From Adiantum capillus-veneris (lineage: Eukaryota; Streptophyta; Polypodiopsida; Polypodiales; Pteridaceae), in NCBI GenBank assembly GCA_014529385.2, contig CM043967.1, positions 191,001 through 255,000 of the forward strand: a stretch of DNA of 64,000 nucleotides. The letters run 5' to 3'. Under the pieces are notes generated by a model. That model did no database searches, was not told the origin of the DNA, and saw nothing but the letters and a program-made list of their open reading frames with translations. Of the stretch, positions 55,176 to 64,000 are shown piece after piece (the stretch's first letter is position 1; the number at the start of each line of letters is the position of its first letter). The position numbers were made by a program, and so were the translations under genes.

Positions 55176-55708
55176 AGGCTTATAAATCCCTCTCTTTACA
55201 CTTGAATCCATTGCCCCATTGTAAGGTTTCAGTTTCTGAAACCTTAAAGGTTGTATAATGCTTAATCAAACTGATATGATTATTGAAAAAGAAATGTAGA
55301 ATTGTCCGACCATGGCAAATATTGGTATTTTTGGAATCTTAAGCACAACAAACCCCGGGCTAGAATTTTTCAGAATTGAATTCCGATAAAAACTGGCATA
55401 GTTATGACCCCTGGAAGTTTACACTGTGAATTGAGTAAAATAGAAAAATTGAAGGGTTACAGTAATCATTTAAGCATAGACTTTATTAAGGGTCTCCCAG
55501 ATATTTACAAGATATTTACCAATTAAGCAAAAAAAGGTCAAATTATAGCAAAATTGACATTTTAAAAGTTGGCAGGCAATGGGAGGGTCATCACTGACCT
55601 GCTAGGGACTCATTTAGCAGCAGGGGGCGTTTTTTGACCTGTAGGGGACTGCTTGAACTGCAAGCAACTGCCTTTTTCAGCCGGTGAGAGCTTATGAGTT
55701 CCAGAAAA

Positions 55709-55718
55709 CTATAAATAG
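55709..55718 (+). promoter_or_regulatory. TATA box of element D LTR
   Basis: CTATAAATAG lies ~490 bp into the LTR. The copy in the 3' LTR reads CTATAAATAA at about 63263-63272. Transcription would start near 55740, leaving a very long R-U5. Confidence 0.7.
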
Positions 55719-56186
55719 GACCTCTAGCTTCACATTTTACACAGACTCGGAGCCTTGTTACTCTCTCTCTCTCATCTAGAGAGAACACTACACAGAAATC
55801 ATTAGAGATGAATCTCTAATTGATTAACCCTAACGGTAATTACCCTAATCCTTCTTAATTAGCAAGGTTAGATTAAGATATTTGTTAATAAATCAACGAT
55901 TAGGCCTATGTATACTCACAAAACCTCTCTTAATTAATTAATCTCTGCTGATTATCATAATTAAGCTTAGTAATATTAAGTTAATTAATTATCCTATCAT
56001 ATTAGGGCTGAAATTAGCCAAATTAACCATGAATTAATGGTAAATATATTAATTAAGATTAGATCAAGTTGAAGTAATTACAAGAGATGCATTAGATAGT
56101 TATTAATCTAGAAAAATTATCCTATAGTTTTTTGAGTAGTTTTATTAATTAAATAGTTAGAATTACTCTATTTTTGAGCAATTTAA

Positions 56187-57525
56187 CACTAGAATGGTAA
56201 CAGGACACTTTTACGTCCTTGGGCACTTTTGTGTCCTGTTAAGTGACCATTTTGCTTGAATTATTTGAAGAGTATGAAAATGAATTTCTAGGTGATATAT
56301 ATCCACAAAGTTGCCTTATGAGCTGAAAAAAACTTAGCATTTTTTTTTTAGTATTGCTCTCACCATTAACCTTACTCTTGCATAACATTTTTGAACCTAA
56401 ACTGTGTGAAAAAACGGGTCCTGTTTTTGGCTTTTTTTCAATTTTTGGCAACTATACCACTCTAAACTTCATGTTTGTGAGGTTTAGATGGCTAGAGGTT
56501 AGGCCTTCATAGTTCTCAACATGTTTTGATGCTTGTAGGGAGAGCTAAGTGTTAAAATTGAAAGTTATGACCAATTTACAAGAATTGCATAATCCTGTTT
56601 TTTGGCCAAAATTAGCACTTTTATTATTTTTTGGGTGGCTTTCTTGATATCCAAATTCAATTTTGATTGTGTAAGTGTAATGTATAACATAAAGCTAATC
56701 TTCCTTGAGTTTTGGGGGACTTAATATGCTATATAGCATAGTATACGATGATGGTTGAGTGTTTTGATTGCTGAAGAACGCGATACATTTTAGAGTAGCA
56801 AGTATAACTTTCTTAATATTGCTAGTTTCTTAGGCCAATTGTGTGTATTTTGTAGGTAGTGACCATATCTAATCATAGACTACAAACTTGGCTAGATATT
56901 GAGTAGTTTCTATGGGTTTCTAGAGGTCATAATGCTAAACCCAGTTTTTTCATGTTTGCTGTATTTAGCACTTTATCATTGCTCCCAAGGTTCCAATTGT
57001 AAGAGATCCATTATCCTTTTGACATGCTCCATGGCTTCTTTTAAATCCAGAGGCCCAAAGGGAACTAAGAAAACATGTATATAGTATTTGTATTGAGCGT
57101 GACTATAGAAACTTTGATGATAGGTCCGCAGAATGGCAAAAATGCAACTTTTTTGTACCTATTTGTTTTGCCCAGAAAAAAATTAGTGAGGTAAAATCAA
57201 CCATATGTTTTGGTCACCAACCCATTGAAGTTAACGGGGCATTTTATCTAATGTCCTACAAAAATCTCCACTCTTATTTATATGTAATCAACTATAAGAA
57301 ATTGCTGTTTTGGGCAAAATGCACTGGTCCATCAACTTTGGAGGCTTGTAGTGACCAAGGGATGAGAAAAATTACAAGTTTGTTATTTTTTCCATATGTA
57401 GTAGTTATTGAACTATAAGCTCATGAAAGGATTTTTCAAAATGAGTGGATCTACTATGGTTTTGGAATTTTTTCCCAAAACCCTGAAAGGACACTTTTAT
57501 GTCTTGTTAGGTTACCATTCTAGTG
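56187..57525. mobile_element. Non-autonomous TIR element, copy 2, in a TTAA target
   Basis: 1339 bp, termini CACTAGAATGGTAAC, flanked by TTAA at 56183-56186 and 57526-57529. It is colinear with copy 1 over its full length (for example GTGTGAAAAAACGGGTCCTG and AAGGGAACTAAGAAAACATG). Removing it and one TTAA gives GAGCAATTTAAATAGGGG, exactly the sequence of neighbouring repeat units and of the 3' LTR. It inserted after element D, since the 3' LTR lacks it. Confidence 0.9.
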
Positions 57526-58800
57526 TTAAATAGGGGAAATTAGTAAATTGATTTTAATTGCTACGATATATTTGTCAATGGTTAATTAGGTGTTAAGGAA
57601 CCTATGATAATTAGGATAAGCTCACATAATTAATCTAGCTAATTAATTAGGCAGAATTACTATGTTTTTTTAGCAATTTAAATAGGGGAAATTAGTAAAT
57701 TGATTTTAATTGCTGTGATATATTTATCAGACGTTCATTAGGTGTTAAGGAATCCATGATAATTAGGATAAGCGCAGATAATTAATCTAGCTAATTAATT
57801 AGGCAAAATTACTCTATTTTTGAGCAATTTAAATAGGGGAAATTAGTAAATTGATTTCAATTGCTGTGATATATTTATGAGTGGTTAATTAAGTGTTAAG
57901 AAACTCGTGATAATTAGGATAAGCTCAGATAATTAATCTAGCTAATTAATTAGGCAGAATTACTCTATTTTTTTAGCAATTTAAATAGAGGAAATTAGTA
58001 AATTGATTTATATTTATCAATGGTTAATTAGGTGTTAAGAAACCCGTGATAATTAGGAAAAGCTCAGATAATTAATCTAGCTAATTAATTAGATAGAATT
58101 ACTCTATTTTTTGAGAAATTTAAATAGGGAAAATTAGTAAATGGATTTTAATTATTGTGATATATTTATCAGTGGTTAATTAGGTGTTTAAAAACCCGTG
58201 ATAATTAGAAGAAGCTCAGAAAAGTAATGTAGCTAATTACTTTAGCTGAAATATCCTGTTTCTTAAGCAATTTAAATAGGGGAAATTAGTAAATGAATTT
58301 TAAATGCTACGATATATTTATCAGTGGTCAATTAAGTGTGAAGAAACCTGTGATAATTATGATAATTTCAACTAATAAATCTAGCTAATTACTTAAAACA
58401 GAATTACTATGTTTTTTGAGTAATTTAAATAGGGGAATTTAGTAAATTAATTTTAAATGATATGATATATTTATTAGTGGCTAATTAAGTATGAAGAAAC
58501 CTGGGATAATTAGGATAAGTTCAAATAATAAATCTAGCTAATTACTTAAGCAGAATTACTCTGTTTTTTGAGTAATTTAAATAGGGGAATTTAGTAAATT
58601 GAATTCGAATGTTGTGATATATTTATTAGGGGTTAATTAGGTACTTAAGAACTCTTGATAATTAGAAAAAGCTCAGATAATTAATCTAGCTAATTACTTT
58701 AGCAAAAATACTCTATTTTCTAGACAATTTAAATAAGGGAAATTAGTAAATAGGTTCAAATTGAATTGATTTATTTTCTAGAGGTTAATTAGATGTTAGA
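57526..58800. repeat. ~152 bp tandem array within the element D LTR
   Basis: Units contain GCAATTTAAATAGGGGAAAT, TAGTAAATTGATTT, GTGATATATTTATCAG and AATTAATCTAGCTAATTA. Starts fall near 57532, 57684, 57836, 57987, 58128, 58275, 58433, 58581 and 58736. The copies diverge along the array. The array begins again at about 63675 in the 3' LTR. Confidence 0.92.
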
Positions 58801-58889
58801 TAACTTGTGATAATTAGTCTTATCTCAAATAATTAGTTTACCTAATTATCTTAGTGAAATTATGTTGTTTTTAGGGATAAACTAAAGGG

Positions 58890-59200
58890 AAAAACTAGTA
58901 AATCATGTGCTATAATGACATGCTATTTATTAGAGCTGTATTATAGGGTAAAGAGGCCGTGATAATTATGCCAAGGTAAGAAAAGTAGTATAGATATTTA
59001 TGTATGTCAAATTATACTATTTCTAGCTAAAAACTAAAGAGGGAAATTAGTAAATCATGTGCTATAATTACATGCTATTTATCAGAGTTGTATTATAGGG
59101 TAGAGAGGCCATGATAATTATTCCAAGGTTAGAAAAGTAGTATAGATATTTATGTAAGTCAAATTATTCTAATTTTAGCTGAAAATTATAGATGGAAATT
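58890..59200. repeat. Duplicated ~125 bp segment
   Basis: AGTAAATCATGTGCTATAAT followed by TACATGCTATTTATCAGAG-like sequence occurs at about 58898 and 59049, again roughly 150 bp apart. It is probably a more diverged continuation of the same array. Confidence 0.75.
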
Positions 59201-59721
59201 ATATAATTAAGTTGGAAAATAATAAGATAATTACCAGAGGTCAAGAATATACTTCTCTACTTGTCGTTATTATACCATAGTTAATTAGTGAGGTTAGTAA
59301 ACTAAAATTGACCAAAAATCCTATTTTTAGCAAATGATAAATAGACTTTGTGGTTAAAAGTTTTTAGAAAAATTATAGTAAGTGTAAACCTATGATATCA
59401 AGTTAAGGAAATGAAATCTTTAAGAGAAATTAAATACAGTAAATATTAAGCCCAAAATAAGTAGATTATTAGCTTAAAAGTTGATGGGAAAATTAGGAAA
59501 AAGATATAGAAAATTATAAGAAAGTTAGGAGAGCTTAGAAAACCCTTAGGGAAGCGGTGGAAAAAGTTATCATGCTTATATAGACAAATAAGAAATTACT
59601 AGGTCAAGAATTTATCAATTAAGACTATAAATTTAACCTTGGATGGGTTACGGTTGAATACAAAGGTTAAGTTTAGATTTTGAATTATTTACCTAATGAT
59701 TAGACGACCTTTTTATAAGGA
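59201..59721. other. AT-rich part of the element D LTR
   Basis: No repeat or ORF recognised. Confidence 0.5.
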
Positions 59722-59888
59722 TAAGAAGTTATGGCACAAGAAAAAGAACCCGAGTAAATCCTACATCTGATGACGTAGCTTCAAAACGAACTAGAGTGTG
59801 GCACGACGACGAAGCCAGGCCTAGTAGTAGGCCTACGGAGGAGAGTCTTCAGGCGCCAGCGCAACAGCAGATGGCCAATCAATCCCAG
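59722..59888 (+). pseudogene. Gag-start-like coding stretch inside the LTR
   Basis: One frame reads GTRKRTRVNPTSDDVASKRT, then DDEARPSSRPTEESLQ, then QQQMANQSQ, without stops, and ends at a donor-like CAG|GTGGGT at 59888. ATGGCA at 59731 is one frame off, so a single indel would separate it from a start. Basic, Gln-rich N-termini ending in ANQSQ are common in Ty3 gag. It may be the first exon of gag, spliced over the PBS to the domain at 61293. Confidence 0.4.
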
Positions 59889-60998
59889 GTGGGTGTCCCA
59901 TTATTCAATTAATTCTTTAATTAGTTTAAGTTCTTTTATAAGTTAGCATTGCATACGTAAGAAGGATAAACTGGCTGAAAACAGAAGGTAACTTCCAACG
60001 TGCATTTGTTTATAATGTAGGAAAGAATTGTTTGGGTTAAAACTGGTTGAATTAGGAAAGATATGTTTGATCATCCTTAAGACAGCTTGTCTCAAGACAC
60101 CTCCGACTCCTTAGTATAAATTGATGATAATGATTGGCTTTCTAGCCACGGATAAGTCGGTTACCCCCATGAACGATGAGTTTCTACTCCGTGTCATGTC
60201 TTGATGTTTCTACATAAATTAGGATACCGTTTTTTATCCTAGGGGAGACGCCCGGTTTTATGGGCAACTGGTTTGGTGTATGGGCACCCGGAACCTTGGG
60301 TGGGGCTTTATCCACTCCGGATTTGAATAAGGAATGGGTGCCATTTTTCACCCTTAGGTGGTCTTGAGACAAGACGAGTACTGGTCATGGTTATTAAGGA
60401 TAATGTTTTGATTGGCAGTACCCTGTCTTAAGTTTAAAGATGTCTGTTTGCTAAAAGAATTCTTTCAATGTTGTCTTCAAGGAATTACCATGATGGAACG
60501 TTAAAAGAAACCATTATTTTAAATGTTAAAACAATGTGATAATAAGATAACGAATCTTGTGTGAGTGCGGAGTGGTAAGTGGGGATTGACTAAGGTTGTC
60601 AATCATGGACGGGTGGACTTGATTAGTCAGGTAACTATCCATTCCCGCGCACTAAAACATTTTAGAAACTTCTCACTTGGAAGAGGAATCCACCAACGGC
60701 TGTGCCCTCACATATGTTAGGGGGAAAACAGCGTTGGCTAAGGAAACCATAATCTGAATGATGAAGTTATAGGGCCGGAATAAGAATTTTTTTGTAGGCC
60801 GTTTGAATACATTGTCCTGTTTCTGCTGCGAGACAAGACTAGGTCTGCTTCTAAGGCTATAGACCCAAGCCATTGTCAATGGTAAAGGTCTATTGCTTGG
60901 ATTTTTCTTGTTTAGAGACTCCGATTTTTATAAGGCCTAGAGACCTGTCAAGGATCCCATCCCGATCTTGGGGTAGTCGGGGTTGGGGACATTACAAG

Positions 60999-61010
60999 TG
61001 GTATCAGAGC
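60999..61010 (+). other. Element D primer-binding site
   Basis: TGGTATCAGAGC, the initiator tRNA-Met complement, two bases after the LTR end. Confidence 0.92.
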
Positions 61011-61199
61011 ATGTGTTAACTAATGTCTTGGACCGACGGAAAAGTTTAAAGCGTTAAGTTGAAATAAGTGATCTTTGACAAATTCAATTAAAGACGTATT
61101 TAATTAAAAAGAGGGAGTGAAAGGAAAAAGAGAATTATCCCTATCCTTGCAAGAAAATTTCCATCAGGCCTACTTCAAATTCCAAGATTTCAACATTAG

Positions 61200-61890
61200 G
61201 TTTATGAGGGCTTGCCTATCCCGAGACTATTCAATGCGAAAAAGCGTGATGAAATGGCTGGATAATAGATTTTCTACTCGTGAGATAATCCCATGAGTAG
61301 TCCATCTTGGGAGAAAATGAAGCCGGCAATCAAAGAACGTTATCTCCCTCCTGCACATCAGGCTATCAAAATGAACGTGTTCTTTGGTCTACGACAACTA
61401 GGACTTTCGTTAGAGGAGTACTACATTAAGTTCATGTCTTTACGACGCTATGCTTCCCGGATGACCATGGAGCAACAAATTGCCCGTTCCTGTCAAGGCC
61501 TCAACAAACCCCTGAGTACACGTCTCGAAGCCATGAGGCATACATCAATACATGATGCCTTCTCAGGGCTAAGCCTCTTGCAGCCGAAGGAACCAACTCT
61601 ATAAGGAACTATAATGGATTTAATAACTTTAGAGGAAGAGGCAAGGGAACTTTCAACCAAGGATACCAACAACGTGGACTAGCTGCAGTAGTAAACCTGG
61701 AGCAGACCGTCCCAAACATTAGGTGCTATAAATGCAATCAAATGGGGCACTATAGAAATAACTGTCCTGAAGAGCAAAACCCTCCTCAAAATCAAGGAGA
61801 TAATATAAGAGGAGGTAGAAATGGAGGACGAGGTAAAGGAAGAGTAAGAGGAGCCAAATTTTATGCAATCATAGGAGAACCAACCCTATG
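61200..61890 (+). pseudogene. Element D gag
   Basis: The gag core is open at 61293-61604: SSPSWEKMKPAIKERYLPPA, FFGLRQLGLSLEEYYIKFMS, RMTMEQQIARSCQGLN. The preceding part (61190-61290) is in another frame with a stop. After a frameshift near 61600 a zinc knuckle CYKCNQMGHYRNNC lies at about 61721-61762, followed by a Gly/Arg-rich tail (GGRNGGRGKGRVRG) ending at TGA 61889-61891. No protease motif follows. The protein would supply particle structure only. Confidence 0.82.
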
Positions 61891-61891
61891 A

Positions 61892-62755
61892 ATAAAAAAG
61901 ATAAAAGAGCCACTCGCTTGGCCCTAGTTAGCAATCTTAAAGCTTATAAACCACTATAAATCAATAATGTAAAAACTTGAGTTACTTATATATTGTAATG
62001 GTATACATGATTTTCTTCTCCAAATTACTTAATGAATCTAAAGTTAAGTTAGTATTCAATCAATAAATTAAGGATTGATCTAGCAAATGAGACAGAGGTT
62101 CCCGATAGTATGAAAAGAATTTGAATTTTGAGAATGAGATAGTTATCAAGAAACCAACTCACATTCTTTGTGCACACGATAGCCTTCCTTGGAAAAATAA
62201 CATAGATTTGAAAGTATTAAGGTACGAGACTAATAAGAAGTCCAAAAGAACTCTTGGTATGATACTTCTTAAAACCCTTTACATATTGTCGGTCAACTAG
62301 GTTAGAGCACAGAGGGGGTATCTCTGGTGCAATAGTGGAAGCTTGTGCCGAACGCAAATTGCTCAGAATGGCAAGAACACGCCGAGCGTTCAAATTGGCA
62401 AAGCTGAAATACATGATACTTGTCGAACGTTGATTGCTCTGAATGGTCAGTTAGACCGAGCGTGTTCATGTTGATAAGGTGGATATATGGATCTTTATGG
62501 GATTGAATTAACCTGGATTTTGAGAGGATACAAATGGTTTGTAAAGGTTTTTAAGATGGGTTCAACACTAAGAGTTTCTTGAGGAAAAATTGGCTAGCAA
62601 GTAACTCCAACCAGAAACTAGAAAGAACTCTTAGAATAATCAGTAACATTTGGTAAAGTGGAAAGGTTATCCCTTCGAAGATGCCACTTGGGGAGGATGA
62701 ATTTTTCTTCTCAAATATTTTCCCGATTTCGGTTGAGATGAGGACATCTCAAATT
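61892..62755 (+). other. Element D internal non-coding region
   Basis: Between gag and PPT. No pol-like sequence in any frame. It contains a weak internal repeat, GAACG[CT]... GATTGCTC[AT]GAATGG, near 62350 and 62425. Confidence 0.6.
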
Positions 62756-62756
62756 C

Positions 62757-62771
62757 TTAAGTTGGGGTGAT
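62757..62771 (+). other. Element D polypurine tract
   Basis: TTAAGTTGGGGTGAT immediately precedes the TG of the 3' LTR. It is short but in the expected place. Confidence 0.6.
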
Positions 62772-64000
62772 TGTAAGGTTTCCAATTTCTGAAACCTTAA
62801 AGGTTGTATAAAGCTTAATCAAACTGATATGATTATTGAAAAAGCAATGTAGAATTGTCCAACCATGGCAAATATTGGTATTTTTGGAATCTTAAGCACA
62901 GCAAACCCCGGGCTAGAAATTTTCAGAATTGAATTTCGATAAAAACTGGCATAGTTATGACCCCTGGAAGTTTACACTGTGAATTGAGTAAAATAGAAAA
63001 ATTGAAGGGTTACAGTAATTATTTAAGCATAGACTTTATTAAAGGTCTCTCAGATATTTACAAGATATTTACCAATTAAGCAAAAAAAAAGTCAAATTAT
63101 AGCAAAATTGACATTTTAAAAGTTGGCAGGTAATGGGAGGGTCATCACTGACCTGCCAGGGACTCATTTAGTAGCAGGGGGCATTTTTTGACCTGTAGGG
63201 GACTGCTTGAACTGCAAGCAACTGTCTTTTTCAGCCGGTGAGAGCTTATGAGTGCCAGAAAACTATAAATAAGACCGCTAGCTTCACATTTTACACAGAG
63301 TCGGAGCCTTGCTACTCTCTCTCTCATCTAGAGAGAACAGTACACAGAAATCATTAATCTCTAATTGATTAACCTTAACGGTAATTAGCCTAATCCTTCT
63401 TAATTAGCAAGGTTAGATTAAGATATTTGTTAATAAATGAATGATTAGGCCTATGTATACTCACAAAACCTCTCTTAATTAATTAATCTCTGTTGATTAT
63501 TATAATTAAGCTTAGTAATATTAAGCTAATTAATTATCCTATCAAATTAGGGCTGAAATTAGCCAAATTAATCATGAATTAATGGTAAATATATTAATTA
63601 AGATTAGATCACGTTGAAGTAATTACCAGAGATGGATTAGATAGTTATTAATCTAGAAAAATTACTCTATTTTTTGAGCAATTTAAATAGGGAAAATTAG
63701 CAAATTGATTTTAATTGCTTTGATATATTTGTAAATGGTTAATTAAGTGTTAAGCAACCTATGATAATTAGGATAAGCTCAGGTAATTAATATAACTAAT
63801 TAATTAGGCAGAATTACTCTGTTTTGTGAGCAATTTAAATAGGAGAAATTAGTAAACTGATTTCAATTGCTGTGATATATTTATCAGTCATTAATTAGGT
63901 GTTAAGGAACCTGTGATAATTAGGATAAGCTCACATAATTAATCTCGCTAATTAATTAGGCATAATTACTCTATTTTTTGAGCAATTTAAATAGGGGAAA
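62772..64000 (+). repeat. Element D 3' LTR (runs off the window)
   Basis: Aligns with 55220 onward, including the TATA region and the start of the 152 bp array at about 63675. It lacks the TIR element, giving the empty site GAGCAATTTAAATAGGG near 63680-63696. Confidence 0.92.

Larger units (their letters stand above)
55220..60996 (+). repeat. Element D 5' LTR
   Basis: From TGTAAGGTTTC to GGGGACATTACA, just before the PBS. Contents in order: U3 with TATA at 55709, AT-rich region, TIR element (56187-57525), ~152 bp tandem array (to ~58800), further diverged AT-rich repeats to ~59200, a coding-like stretch (59722-59888), and a more GC-rich end. The 3' end ATTACA with a following TGGTATCAGAGC is typical of plant Ty3 elements. 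Confidence 0.85.
55220..64000 (+). mobile_element. Element D: gag-only LTR element with giant LTR
   Basis: Two long direct repeats starting TGTAAGGTTTC (55220 and 62772) flank a 1.8 kb internal region with PBS, gag and PPT but no protease, RT or integrase. The 5' LTR is 5777 bp, or ~4430 bp without the TTAA element inserted in it, so the LTR is more than twice the internal region. The arrangement matches non-autonomous TR-GAG/LARD-type elements. The 3' LTR runs off the window. The two LTRs are similar over the ~900 bp compared, with few differences, so insertion is fairly recent. Confidence 0.88.

Overview
The window is nuclear DNA of a land plant and consists almost entirely of transposable elements and tandem repeats. 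It holds Ty1/copia and Ty3/gypsy polyproteins, plant-type primer-binding sites (tRNA-Met-i and tRNA-Asp), a MULE/SWIM-type transposase pseudogene and a LINE reverse transcriptase. There is no intact host gene, no rRNA or functional tRNA gene, and no prokaryotic or organellar signature. The style of the LINE, MULE/SWIM and DGQHS-type fragments feels closer to a large-genome non-flowering plant such as a fern, lycophyte or bryophyte, but that is only an impression.

Layout. 1-1027: LTR-like end of an element whose other end lies off-window. 1028-6092: Copia-1 (-), cut by that LTR and by a 1.3 kb TIR element sitting in TTAA (2144-3465). 6093-7170 and 12349-14790: a satellite of 45-64 bp monomers in a ~223 bp higher-order unit. 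7171-12348: Copia-2 (+), complete with LTRs but with many disabling mutations, inserted in the satellite. 15052-16466: broken gene with a DGQHS motif, interrupted by a MITE. 16570-22621: Ty3 element A (+), 5'-truncated, with a second, plant-acquired type RNase H. 22622-22987: exon-like ORF fragment. 23300-24556, 30644-31290 and 32080-32460: a related minisatellite, split by a chromovirus (24562-30643, TSD TTGTA). 33839-34960: LTR/PBS end of another (-) element carrying a MITE. 34962-36345: MULE/SWIM pseudogene (-). 36420-43675: Ty3 element B (-), a relative of A that has lost its integrase core. 45318-51449: element C (-), a non-autonomous LTR element with TSD GCAAC, a protease-like ORF and a doubled 5' LTR with a tRNA-Asp fossil between the copies. 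54123-55110: LINE remnant (-). 55220-64000: element D (+), a gag-only element with a ~4.4 kb LTR (5.8 kb including a second copy of the TTAA element).

How it fits together. The oldest layer is the satellite/minisatellite with embedded gene fragments. LTR elements then broke it up, and the TTAA elements and MITEs came later. Exact empty sites can be read for several insertions. The most unusual structures are the LTR-tRNA-LTR junction at 50252-51449 and the TTAA-targeting 1.3 kb TIR family. Next are the gag-only element D, which has coding-like sequence inside its LTR, and the Asp-Asn change at the RT active site shared by elements A and B.
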